64,000 nucleotides of DNA, taken from NCBI GenBank assembly GCA_025890175.1, contig JANPYM010000003.1, positions 820,644 to 884,643 of the forward strand, given 5' to 3'. The notes under the pieces were generated by a model, which was not told the origin of the DNA, searched no databases, and worked only from the letters and a program-made list of their open reading frames with translations. Made by a program: the position numbers and the translations under genes. This document shows, piece after piece, positions 22,272 through 33,187 of this stretch. Numbering within the stretch: position 1 is the first letter of the stretch; every line of letters begins with the position of its first letter. The DNA is from Ciborinia camelliae. Taxonomy: Eukaryota > Ascomycota > Leotiomycetes > Helotiales > Sclerotiniaceae.

Positions 22272-24103
22272 TATGTAAAGAATAACTGTCAGTTGACAGG
22301 CATCAATCGGGAAGAAATTTGGGAGTTGATTGTCAAATTATTTCGCTTGGTAATGGTACATTGATGTGTGGGCGAATAGTGATACACTTTTGATAGGTAA
22401 AGTAAGAAAAGAAATCTTCACTTCTTCGAGAGATAGCAAACTAATAAGAGAAATGAACCATGATCGTCGATATCGACCAGAAAAATTCGGGGTTGTATGA
22501 TTGATCGAATCTTTGAAATGGAGTGTATTGTTGATAGCGTAGAATGTTATTCCAAAGCTGCAGTGGACTCAAACAGGAGAGTAGAGAGGAGAGTTCAGGT
22601 TGAGTTTGGTACACCAATAGGAGAGATAAGAGACTTTGCAATAAAAGATTGAACTAAGTTGGTCGCTGCATTTAAATCGTCCCTTAAAAAGATGGCTGTA
22701 TGCGGTTGTTGATTTGTTGTTGTTGTGATGTTGATGTTGTTGATATTTTATTTTAGATAACTCTCCTCACGCGATCGGTCCAGTAGCATGAACGAATCAT
22801 GTTTTTTCCAGCCGAATGAAGTGAAGAAAGACTTTCAGTTTCAACAAGCTTCAAGCTTCAAGCTTCGAGTTTCACCATGATCCGACTTTATTTACTTTGG
22901 TCGGTCACTTGGTACCTCCGGCTAATACCGGTAGAAATACCTATCAATGAAGAGACAATATGTAGTGAGGTGTTTACAGGAAATACCTATGAAAAGATAC
23001 CCGACAGTAGAGATTGAGAGAAATTGGGAAAATTAGAAATGGTTTCATCGAGGTCATGTGAGGACTGACTTAATAACTACTAGGTACCCGTTCCCGTTCC
23101 CGTACCTAGGTACCTATAAAGGTAAAAGTAATCTCAATTGATTAAAAGATTTCTGCTCGATTCATAGGGACCAAGACTCAATATCGTTCCTTCCATTCGA
23201 TATGATATGATATGATAAGGAGGGGAAGGGAACGTCAAGAACGAGCTTTAAGGGAAGGAGCTTTCATACTTCATGACTTATTATGGGTAGGCAAGTGGGA
23301 ACCCCTTCCAGTTTCATTGCCACCAGCAGTCTCTCTGATGAACTTTTCGAGGTCGCTTCTTTTGTTTCGAAGACTTCATTGTGAAGAGAAGCTTATGATG
23401 ATGATTTACTACTACATCATCGGCTTCTGGACTACTTCCGCCAAAGTGATTCCTACCTGCACTCTACAAGAACTACCCACCTAACAGGTATTGTCATCCA
23501 TCTTGAAATGCCAACGATGATACCCTTGATCAATTTGATCAATTTGACCAAAACCTAGATGCCCTTACTACTTTTATGGAGTCCGGCATCTGACTACCAC
23601 ATCACTCCCATCCCATAAGAAGGCCGCGAGACCTGTTCAAATCCAAACCTTCATCAACGAGTATTGAAGTGTATTACAAGTGAAGTTTTGACATACCTGG
23701 TATCAGTTATGAACTTGGCCTGATCATAAACATCGACTGTGGTCAACTGGCCGTTGCAATGAATCATTCCATTACCGTCATTAGTCATCATTGCCATTAA
23801 CGCGCCACTAAGAGCGGGTGCTGCCTAGATCACACTAGCGCCTTGAGCTCGGATCACCCCGATTAGATAGCAAATGATGTACCGTGGACATCTCCATGAT
23901 TTCCTCCTCTGCCACTCCACAACAATATCTAAGGTATCTAAACATTTGAACATTGGGCAACTACTAAAATAACACCACCATTCGGTCTTTGAAGTTATAA
24001 CTTGTCAATTATCAAAGCCTAGGTCGACCTGATTGTTAAATCTTAAGCATTTGAAGCTTTTCAATAGGCAACAAGCCCACTTACATTTCATAATATTTGC
24101 AAA
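22272..24103. other. Divergent intergenic region between the membrane protein and CSN7
   Basis: It holds the promoters of the flanking genes. CT- and TTG-rich stretches lie at about 22690-22750, a triple AAGCTTC-type repeat at about 22846-22870, and TACCTA motifs at about 22910-23120. The open frame at 23212-23484 has no family features. No RNA gene seen. Confidence 0.5.
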
Positions 24104-25048
24104 ATGGAGCAAGTAAAAGCTCTGAATGCTTTGGAGGTATCTACGTTCTCTTTCACTATACTGCTTCTAGTTTCAGGTAAAATACTAACTTTTATCCAGC
24201 CTTTCCTAGCTCTTACTAAATCTGCAACCTCACCTCGCGCCGCCATTGACCTCATCACTCGCGCGACCGCTGCTCCAGGAACTTACATATTTACCGAACT
24301 TCTTCTCGCTCCCCAAATTCAAGCACTCTCCACCGCCACCTCAGAGCAAGCAGCATATCTATCCCTCCTCAAAATCTTCAGCTATGGCACATACACCGAC
24401 TACACAAGAGACCCCTCTCTCCCTACCCTCTCCCCAGCCCAAAGTCTTAAACTCCGCCAACTTTCCTTTCTCACCCTTGCCAAAAACCCCTCCGACCTCA
24501 CTTACTACAAACTCCAATCCGCCCTCTCCCTCTCCACCACCCGCGAACTCGAAGATCTCGTTATCAGTGCTATATATGCCGGCCTTATAACCTGTACTTT
24601 GGACCCCCACCACCAAACAGTACTCGTATCCTCCGTCTCCCCTCTCCGCGATCTTCCTCCCTCCACAATCCCCTCTATGATTTCCACGCTTTCCGCCTGG
24701 TCCGCCCGCTGCACCAGTACGCTTTCCTCTCTTGAATCGCAAATCGCCTCCATCAAAGCCGAAGCCCAGCGCCGTCACCGCGACGAACAAGAGTGGAACG
24801 CCCATGTTGAATCCCTTCTCGAGACTCAAGCTCCACCCGAAACAACCGGGGCAACAACTCTCCAGCTGGGCAATCCACAAACTTTCACAGGCAGAATGAC
24901 AAGATCATCTGGAAAACGCAATGCGTCATTGGAGGAGTCGGCTAGTGATGAGGAAATGGATGATGTGGATTCAATGGGTGGTCAGCCAACGAAGGATACC
25001 CGGAGTTCGAAGAAGAGGGGCTTTGCAGGATTTGGGTTTGGGAAGTGA
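24104..25048 (+). CDS. csn7: COP9 signalosome subunit 7 (PCI domain)
   Basis: Exons 24104-24136 and 24200-25048 encode 293 residues. The intron (24137-24199, 63 nt, TACTAAC branch point at about 24183) is a multiple of three with no stop, so unspliced RNA would add 21 residues. The mature start MEQVKALNALE continues directly into PFLALTKSATSPRAAIDLI, the family's N-terminal helix. A PCI/winged-helix domain follows (about residues 60-190) with QSLKLRQLSFLTLA and ELEDLVISAIYAGLI, then a helix with heptad-like character (about 205-245) and an acidic/basic tail ending KKRGFAGFGFGK. CSN7 is a core subunit of the COP9 signalosome, which removes Nedd8 from cullin-RING ubiquitin ligases in nucleus and cytosol; in fungi it controls development and light response. 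The assignment rests on length, PCI pattern and N-terminal motif; the closest alternative would be an eIF3 or proteasome-lid PCI protein, which does not fit the size. Confidence 0.88.
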   Translation: MEQVKALNALEVSTFSFTILLLVSGKILTFIQPFLALTKSATSPRAAIDLITRATAAPGTYIFTELLLAPQIQALSTATSEQAAYLSLLKIFSYGTYTDYTRDPSLPTLSPAQSLKLRQLSFLTLAKNPSDLTYYKLQSALSLSTTRELEDLVISAIYAGLITCTLDPHHQTVLVSSVSPLRDLPPSTIPSMISTLSAWSARCTSTLSSLESQIASIKAEAQRRHRDEQEWNAHVESLLETQAPPETTGATTLQLGNPQTFTGRMTRSSGKRNASLEESASDEEMDDVDSMGGQPTKDTRSSKKRGFAGFGFGK

Positions 25049-25865
25049 GTTGTTCTGTTGCCACAATCATTTGTGGCCAGTGGAATTTTTCACTGCTTGG
25101 CTCGACAGATTCTACCCCAATAGACTTTGCCTTCCCTCAATAATACGACGAGTGAGAGTCAAACATACTTTGCCTTAATATATTCTCTCGATAATACCAT
25201 GAGGTGTGAGGGTCAATAATTACATCAATGAGAAAGGTTAGGCTATGTGATGGCTGGGATATACCTCAATTTATTATTTGGACGTGGCAGCAGGAACCAA
25301 TTACGAAACATGCAAATATGGCGTATGAAAAGGGAGAAAACAATACATACAGTTTCACAGAGGTCTCGTCAGGCTGAGCCAGGTTCTTGTGTAAAGTAAT
25401 CATACCTATCATACATTGAATGTATGAAAGAAGAGGATATCAAAAGTCAGTCGCGCGCTATTAACTTTCATCCATACAAACAGATACTTAGGCTAAGTAA
25501 AGGAAAATAAAATAAAGAAAAAGGATATCTTTAGTGATATCTTTTCTTTGTAGAAAGACACCCAACCCAGTTCTTTGAGAGAAGTGAAAAAGACACAAAG
25601 AAATTTGCCACGAAAGAATAATAAATTCAGTCAAATCAACGCCATCAAATAAACCAGTGATATCTTCCTGCCAGCCAACTTTGTGTACAAAATCTCTCAT
25701 CACTCAATGTGAAAGAGAAAAAAAAGAGAATATTTGCCCCCCGAACACCTCGCTCTGTATAAACATTAAGTCCCATATCCCCATTCCCTCAATGCAAAAT
25801 CCATCAAGTCTTTTATTGTATTTTCTGTACTTTTTTGTTGGGCCTTCATCTATGCATTTTCACAT
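25049..25865. other. Convergent 3' flanks of CSN7 and the RGS gene
   Basis: No gene or repeat of note; A/T-rich 3' untranslated sequence of two convergent genes. The open frame at 25488-25703 overlaps no family motif. Confidence 0.5.
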
Positions 25866-27108
25866 TTACAACCTCTTTCCAGGCACAAGGACAAATAATA
25901 AGACTAATGCTGCATCAGTAATAGCCGTGATTGTGAGGGTCATGATGGCCCGTTTGTTGAGGAGCTTTCGAACAAAGGGTTCCCGAATTTTTGAGAAGGA
26001 CATGAATGTGTATTCACTGTATCCGGCCAGGGCAATGATGGGATCCAGTGCATACTGGTGAGAACAAAGTGCATAGACACCGATGGTAAAGGGGATGATG
26101 AGCTGAGAGAATGTCAGTATAAAGATAGAGAGGTAGAGATAGATCGGTGAAGTACATACCCAAACACGAGTGTGGTGGGGATAGTTGAGGAAGATGAGAA
26201 TAAATCCAACCCAAAATGCAGCAAACATTGAGAGCAGACCAACGATCAATCTTAGCATCATTGAAGGAGGAACTAAGTTTCCCAAAGCCTTCATTCTTAG
26301 AAAGCCTGGGAAAGCATCTCGTTCCATTGCTTGAAAGACGTAGTCCTTGGCTGCATCAAAAACTTCTGGGTCATCACGACCTCTCTCCTCAATAGAAATT
26401 GTAATGTCTTGGGTAATGGCATGTGGAAGGATGATCTCACGCTCAGCACCTGGAAGGAGGAAGGTGTAGAGAATCTTCTCGGCAGAGGCTCGAATGTCGG
26501 CTCTTGCGACTGTATGCGCAGGAGAGTTTGAATCTTCCTGTGGACTGCTCATAAAGCTTGGTCTTGGTCTCTCACTAGATATGTTTCCAAGGTTAATAGC
26601 AGAAGCATTGGAGCCAAGACTTTGAGAAGGGGAGTGCCCTATTGGAACCACAACTTCTCCAGTATCTGATTGTTCTCTAAGGAAGGCCGACATTTGAGCA
26701 TCTTGGTTCTTCTCCTTTTCTGTATTGAACATAGATGGTCCGGCAGCTGGATGATTCATTTCTCCGAGATTTTCTAAGACAGCAGAGGATCGTTTGGATT
26801 GCGCATCTTCGCCTTTAGGTGTACCAATCATTACAGATCTTCGCAATTCTCGGACATAGTGCCGACATAATGACATATGTTGAGCGACATCAAGCCTGCC
26901 CTTCTGTTAGTAATTGAATTCAGCGATCTGAGGCAAGGAAGACACACCAAAAATCAAGATAGTCCACAGAGCGCTGTTGGTCCCTCATATAAATATAGAA
27001 AGAAAATAGGTCGACCGGGGGTAAAGTCCTTCTACTGAGAACCTCAAATAGTGTAGGAAGCCTATTCCGATTAAGATCTGGTTGAGGGGAGGGTGATATT
27101 CCTGCCAT
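25866..27108 (-). CDS. rax1: RAX1-like membrane protein with RGS domain
   Basis: Exons (minus strand) 27108-26948, 26895-26160 and 26102-25866 encode 377 residues. Introns of 52 and 57 nt have GT-AG ends. The first join gives SVDYLDFWLDVAQHMSLCRHYVREL, the start of an RGS-type helical bundle. The RGS fold resumes at about residues 170-250 (ASAEKILYTFLLPGAEREI... FQAMERDAFPGFLRMKALG), interrupted by a long Ser/Asn-rich insert. Three hydrophobic segments follow (LRLIVGLLSMFAAFWVGFILIFL; LIIPFTIGVYALC; a final one near LTITAITDAALVLLFVLV). RGS plus three membrane helices is the architecture of fungal Rax1, which in yeast marks bud sites with Rax2 and in Aspergillus affects growth and stress responses. 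Start chosen at MAGISPSPQ since the longer frame upstream has no ATG. The 57-nt intron is in-frame and, if retained, encodes a hydrophobic stretch. Confidence 0.85.
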
Positions 27109-27723
27109 GTTGATAACAAGAGGGTGAGTGTCGAGCTGGTTGAAAGGCAAGGAAGTTATTATTAAAAGGGATTTCTTGAACTATTGATCCTGATCCTGCA
27201 AGGAGATTGTCGCAGATTGCTGTGAAGTTTGTTATTGTGGGAATGAAAAATATAGATCGGAAAGAGTGTCGAATGGTCAGGGTAAACTAAAAGAGAGTTG
27301 ATAAGATGGTGACAGGAACCTTAAATTCTAAGATTTAAGTTTCCAATAGTCAGAAGGAAGATTGAAGTCATGAAGGTTATCGGCGTCGCTCTCTATCTAC
27401 AAAGATCTGCTACAGCGCCAGTATCCATATATTTCACTAGTGAAGTTGCTATGCGCTGTGACAATCATGATTGCGTCCTTACATTATTACCTAATCATTT
27501 TTGAGGCATCAACAAATTACTTTCGAAATTTTCGGCTAACTAGCGCCTTCCACACTGGACAATTTTGAAATTCTTAGACTCTATTGACTCTGTTGCTGAA
27601 GCTCAGACAAGACAACTTATCACGACAAATCGCGACAAATCTTCCAGTACGTTGATATACTTCCCAGCCGAATCAATCGAAGATCAAACTCGAAATTTCA
27701 CAATTCTAACAAATATATCAGAA
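27109..27723. promoter_or_regulatory. Shared divergent promoter of RAX1-like gene and eL31
   Basis: 615 bp separate the two start codons on opposite strands. The eL31 side has a CAA/ACA-rich leader typical of highly expressed fungal genes (about 27640-27723). No other gene fits here. Confidence 0.6.
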
Positions 27724-28249
27724 ATGTCGACGACCACCAAGAAGCCCGCTGGCAAGACCCAAAGATCCGCCATCGCTGATGTCGTTGCGCGCGAGTACAC
27801 CATTCACTTGCACAAGAGAGTATGTCGAAATTGCGAAAAGAAAAATGGATTCGAAAAAGGAGAGGGGCTGATTGTTTCGTTTTAGTTACATGGTGTTTCT
27901 TTCAAGAAGCGTGCCCCAAAGGCCATTAAGGAGATCAAGGCATTCGCTACTTTGTCAATGGTATGGATATCTATCTAGAAGGATCGACAGGAGAATACAA
28001 CAAGTAGAACAATACTGATATTGGTATTTCTTTAATTTATAGGGTACCACCGACGTTCGTCTCGACCCCCAATTGAACAAGAAGGTCTGGGAAGCTGGTA
28101 TCAAGGGTGTTCCATTCAGACTCCGCGTACGAATCTCGAGAAAGCGTAACGATGAGGAGGGTGCCAAGGAGAAGTTGTACAGTTACGTCCAGGCCGTCAA
28201 TGTCCAGAACCCTAAGGGACTCCACACCGTTGTTGTCGAGGATGCATAA
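27724..28249 (+). CDS. rpl31: 60S ribosomal protein eL31
   Basis: Exons 27724-27819, 27886-27960 and 28043-28249 encode 125 residues. Introns of 66 and 82 nt start GTATG and end TAG. The joined protein reads ...[31 protein letters not shown]..., then [36 protein letters not shown], the full eL31 signature, ending with VVVEDA. eL31 lies near the exit tunnel of the large subunit. Length matches the family (about 120-125 residues). Both introns fall between codons (phase 0). The open frame upstream of the ATG is 5' leader; [17 protein letters not shown] is the expected N-terminus. Confidence 0.97.
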
Positions 28250-29151
28250 ATGATCAAAATCTTATATGGCATGGGGATACTTCTGGAGTTGCTGCATTTC
28301 TGCTTGCTAAGGTAGCGGAAAATGAAAAGGTCTAACTTTCGATACCTCAATGCAGTTGCTGTGGGAAATGTTTTCATGCACTTGTGATATTGGTCTGTGC
28401 TATGAGGCTGGAAAAGGCAAACGGGGTCTTTCCAAGGGGTTGGGAAGTAATGCTTCTCCAGGTAGCGCAAAAGTGCAGCGGGAATACTATGAGGCTACTT
28501 TTGGGCCATCGAGTCATGCAAACAAGTGATGCATCAGCCACCCCTCGACATAATTTCTACAGGCTTCGCAGTTCCTACTTTTTTTCATCGAGCATAGGAA
28601 TTTCAAATCTTGATATCAACATTGCCGGACTTTCTTCCATCAATATTTGATTATTCTCTACCTTGTTCCTTCCAACATGCATAATGCACAGCCCATCGCG
28701 ATTCCATTCTTATACGACCTCGAGCACTGGCAAGCAACATCGGAAACCCCCAAAATTTGTTTAATGTATAGAAACCATGGCGCTAAGAAAATGGTTCAAG
28801 CGTGAGTTTATATTGAATATAAATCGAGTATAAGAACATACTGGAGAGTGATCGCAGCCAAAACATCATCACTTGAAATGGTTAAAAGTGGGTAAGTCTC
28901 GTCACGCATATGAAGGAGGTTTCATTGATATTTAACAATTCGTTGGTATTGATTCAAGAGCCAAAATAAGGATACAGCCTCCGAAGTCCTAATAAGACTA
29001 CGCCCTCCTGTACTATCCTGAGAATGCAGTAATAACCCAATGCCCGAGTTGAGACATAGACATCTGTCCATTATGCACAATCTCCAATTCATAAACATAT
29101 TGACGCCGGGTATCTGAATGACGATGTTCACACTCCTCTTCTCCCAGAAAC
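28250..29151. other. Convergent intergenic region between eL31 and the E2 gene
   Basis: 3' flanks of two convergent genes. No RNA gene, repeat or coding motif noticed. Confidence 0.5.
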
Positions 29152-29845
29152 TCATTCATCATCAATGTCTTGATGACGACCGTTGACCTTCTTTTGGAAC
29201 TCCTCAGGGTTCTTGTCCCATAGTTCTGCGGCCTCGCCGTTCAATGGTGATGCACTATTCATGTATATTAGCATCTATCCACTCAATTACCCGTGATGAT
29301 TGGAATCAACGTACTTGTTTGGCTCTCCCAACAGACTCTGTAAGCTCAACAAAACGGTCTGAATGTTATATGCAGCAGTCCACTTATCCTTCAAGATATC
29401 CAAGCAAATTCGGCCAGAAAAATCAACATTAGGGTGATAGATAGGGGTCTTGAATAGTACGGTTGGTGGTGCATATGGATAGTTGGATGGGAACGCAAAG
29501 GATAATTTGAATTTCTTGGAAGCGTATGGAGTATCATCAGGTCCGTCGATAGTGGCGGTCCAGGAAAGAAGATTGCCATCTGCAGAGGGAAATGCGGAGA
29601 TACCGGGGGCAGCAGAGGTCATCAATTGCATCAACTCGGTTTGAAGACTGTATTTCCAGACGGGATTAGTATTGGAGATATTGTAATCAACTGTATCCGT
29701 GAAGGGGGAAGGAGAGTGTAGGGGGTACTGACCGTTTTGTGGTGCTCTGAGCATCCGGACCTTTGCGAGGAGCAAGTTTGGCGGCTTGAGCAGGTGGAAC
29801 ATCTCCAGGGGCAGAATTCTGAGTATCCTCCATGGCGTAGTTCAT
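29152..29845 (-). CDS. ubc11: Ubiquitin-conjugating enzyme E2-C (UBE2C/Ubc11), APC/C partner
   Basis: Exons (minus) 29845-29733, 29647-29315 and 29254-29152 encode 182 residues; introns 85 and 60 nt. After a disordered N-terminal extension (about 1-38) of the kind UBE2C has, the UBC fold runs from LQTELMQLM. It contains [18 protein letters not shown], the HPN triad at 109-111 and the catalytic Cys at 119 in [12 protein letters not shown], then [17 protein letters not shown]. The last exon gives [20 protein letters not shown], the conserved C-terminal helix. UBE2C enzymes charge cyclins and securin with the first ubiquitins for the anaphase-promoting complex. The N-terminal extension, [10 protein letters not shown] and NxASPLN pattern separate it from Ubc4/Ubc1. 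It is divergent from CHK1 with a shared 837-bp promoter. An alternative in-frame ATG lies four codons downstream (29833). Confidence 0.93.
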
Positions 29846-30682
29846 GATGTGAAATTTTGAGAAGAATAGGAAGGGCTGGAAGTACGGCAAGCCCAATTAA
29901 GTAACTCAGTTATAAGTAACTAAGAAGTCGATGAGGACTAGTGCGAAGGTCGACAGAAACGGACAAAGGTGGTTTGGCTGGTGGGAATGTACACCGTAAA
30001 TAAAAAAATTCTGAAAGCAATTGTGCAGCGAGAGAAGCAAACGGTGTTCTGGAAGATGAAGACAAAGGATTCTTTCGGTTTTTTTTGACTTTCGCTATTC
30101 TGAACTTTTTTTTTGGATCTTGGAATGTGTTGAATGTACAATGTTGGTTCTGGTATAATAAGATGTTAAGGAAAAGAAGTGAGTTTATTGTACGGAGTTC
30201 GTACCGAGTAGGAGTAGGAAGGTTGAGAGCGTCAAAGGATGGATGGAAAGTTTTGTATTTGTTTATTTCGGCTTACTTTTTCTAGGTAGGCAGGGTAGCC
30301 ATAGAAACGCTGGTACGCTGGTAGTCGCTAGCTAGGTAGGTAGGGGTACTCGAGTAGGTCCACGGGTAGGGTACTTTTTCGCGATTCGCGACTTTAAAGT
30401 GCTAACTGAAACGGAGACGCGATCAAAACAGCCGTGTGTGGCAATCAATAATAAGTTAAGTTAATTTGTTTTGTTTTATTTATAAAAAAAGACTTAAATA
30501 CCAATTTCTGAATTCATTTTCTTGAATACTTCAAGAGTTTATATTTTTGGATGCTTCATCTTCCTCCACTGCCATCCACGTAGCATTCGTTTTCCTCATA
30601 CATTTGTGGGGGTCTTGAGAAGAAATTCCGCGTTCGCTCATTCTTTAACTTTACAGTATTTCGTTTCCAGCATCTTAAAGTT
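29846..30682. promoter_or_regulatory. Shared divergent promoter of UBE2C and CHK1
   Basis: 837 bp between opposite start codons. Around the middle is a cluster of cell-cycle-like elements: TTTTCGCG at 30376-30383 (reverse of CGCGAAAA, an SCB match), an overlapping CGCGATTCGCG palindrome (30380-30390) and ACGCGA at 30417-30422 (MCB core-like). GGTAGGTA and TACTCGAG-like repeats lie at about 30290-30360. Use by MBF/SBF-type factors is inference. Confidence 0.5.
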
Positions 30683-32378
30683 ATGGCATTGCAAATGTCA
30701 CAACTGGACCCGCTGCCCCGCGACCTACCTTTCCGAATCATTTCTAAAACAATAGGTAGAGGCGCCTATGCATCGTAAGTTAAAAATAAGACCAGCTTAT
30801 GACCATTGCTACACAGATAATAATAATATACATGCTAATAAAAACTCTAGAATCAAGAAAGCTATTCCTCCAGCCGACTCTACCCCAGTATTCGCTGTCA
30901 AATTCATACATAAAGCTTATGCTGTTAAACATGGCCGAATTTCCTCGAAGCAAATTGCTATGGAGGTGTCATTACACTCGCATATTGGACGGCATCCAAA
31001 TATTATAGAGTGGTTTGCGACAGGCGAGGATGCTGTATGGAAATGGATAGCTATGGAGTATGCAGAAGGAGGGGACTTATTCGACAAGATCGAAGCAGAT
31101 GTCGGGATCAAAGAAGACATTGCACATTTCTACTTCACACAATTGGTTAGTGGAGTAAGTTATATGCATGCGAAGGGAGTGGGACATCGAGATATCAAGC
31201 CCGAGAATATATTACTGTCGAGTAGTGGCGATTTGAAGATTGCGGATTTTGGGCTGGCAACACTTTTCGAATATAGAGGCGCGAGGAAGCTTAGTACGAC
31301 TATGTGTGGGAGCCCTCCATACATTGCCCCAGAAGTGATCTCTTGCTCTAGGAGTACCCAAACGGGTGTGAAGGGTGCAGGATATGCTGCAAATATGGTG
31401 GATATCTGGGCGTGCGGGGTCGTATTATTTGTGCTCTTGGTGGGGAATACACCTTGGGATCAACCTACAGCCGAAAGTTGGGAGTTTGATGAATACGTAA
31501 AATCCAACGGGCGAAGCTCAGATGAATTATGGAAAAAATTACCGGCTTCAGTTCTATCATTACTACGAGGTATGATGAATGTGGATGTTCCCAAACGCTT
31601 TAACTTTGAACAGATCAAACGGCATCCATGGTATACACGCAGGAACCCCCTCCTCACGACTGATGGCAAAATAAGTGACCCATTGGGTCTTGCTACTCAG
31701 ATGTTGGCGAATCTGCGTATCGACTTCGAGCAAAAGCCCAGCGCATCACAGCTCAGCCAAGATGCAATGCAACTCGACAATCACAACTTCTCATTCACAC
31801 AACCAGAGGCTCCGATTATGGATATGCAATTCGATTGGGAACGACCACCTCGTATATTCCCTACATCTCAACCTGCCGAGACCACTACCTGTACTTTTCA
31901 ACTTCCGTCGCCAGTTAGATGCAGTTTGGGAGATGCCACACTCGCCGATGAACCTTCTATGTCTCAATTTTCATCGAATCCCACCGTCTCGCTGCGTCTC
32001 ACGCAACATGCTCGTCAATTTCAAGACATTCTCCCTAATTACTCACTTACCCGATTCTTTTCTCATCTGCCCGTTCCTCAACTGTTAACTCTCCTATCTG
32101 AATCTTTGCATGCGATGAATATACCAGTACCACCGTTGGCCCAACTGCAAAATAGCCAATTGCATGCGGCGTGGATCAAGGTACGCGCGGTAGATAGTCG
32201 CAGATGTGGCTTGAATGGAGAAATTGTGCTGGATTCTTATGAGACAGAGGAGAGGGAGTTGGTAGAGGTGAGATTTGTCAAGGTTAACGGGGATCCGTTG
32301 GAGTGGAGAAGATTTTTCAAGAGAGTTGTAGTGGCGTGTAAGGAGGGGGTGTATGTACCTTCTGTCGATGATGCGTAA
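30683..32378 (+). CDS. chk1: Checkpoint kinase CHK1
   Basis: Exons 30683-30774 and 30851-32378 (76-nt intron) encode 539 residues. The join completes the glycine loop, GRGAYASIKKA (residues 25-35). Kinase landmarks follow: Lys48 in FAVKF, Glu69 in the C helix, HRDIKPEN with catalytic Asp145, DFG at 163-165, and APE at about 190-192 preceded by the CGSPPYI activation loop. The catalytic domain ends at about residue 295 (RHPWYTRR). A disordered linker leads to a C-terminal KA1-like regulatory region (about 425-535) with LTRFFSHLPVPQLL and VEVRFVKVNGDPLEWRRFFKRVV, the typical CHK1 arrangement. CHK1 is the nuclear DNA-damage and replication checkpoint kinase activated by ATR. A second in-frame ATG lies four codons on (30695); either start could be used. 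The promoter is shared with UBE2C. Confidence 0.93.
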
Positions 32379-33187
32379 ATTGTGTTAGAACAGCGGGGGG
32401 AATTTTGGAGTTAGGATGGTTGGGATGGTTGGTTGGATAGGGAATGGATTGGATGAACTCAACGAGCTATGATATATATTGGAAGGCGATACTGGACGGA
32501 ACACCCACTACCAGGGAGGATATGGGAGAGCTGGTAGCAGGCAGGCCAAGGACTACGCACCACGATATCCCATTTGAAGCGATGACTTTACGTAAATAGT
32601 TTCTTCGTATATGCCCTTTAAGTAATCTTAATGTTCTCATTTTTTCCTATGCATCCCCGCCCATTTTTGAGATCGGATGATATGATGTCCTATTCCAATT
32701 ATCAATCAAGGAAAAATTCGAGAATTGTTGTAAAGCGGTTCCCGGTGAGCTCTGTTGATGTTTTTATAAACCCCGGTGAGCTTTTAAGAAATTAATTATT
32801 TACACCTTGATTATTTTATTAAAGTCCCTAAAGAAGATGATACTTGGTTTTTAATTACCTAAAGAAGATAATACCTGGTTTTCAACTACTTAAAAATCCC
32901 ATATAATACCTAGGTAATTAGGTAAATCTTAACATCTATTTAAAACTGTCTTATAGAGAAACCATCAAACCCATTTGATCCCATATTTGGCGGGGTTGGA
33001 GAAAAGGGACGAGAGCGGTCCATGCACAGATCTTTTGCCGAGCCATGCACTCACTATCAAGCTTATCGGCCGGGACTAGAAGCTACGATCTCGAATGTCA
33101 ATCTCAATGTCAATCAACCTTTCAATGTCCAATCTGCTTTCATTATTCCCCATTCTCTATACTCTATCCTCTATCGGCAATTAGAAA
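32379..33187. other. Intergenic region between CHK1 and the F-box gene
   Basis: 3' flank of CHK1, then promoter of the next gene. A pair of near-identical AAAGAAGATAATAC-like stretches (about 32830-32850 and 32860-32880) is the only local repeat noticed. Confidence 0.5.
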
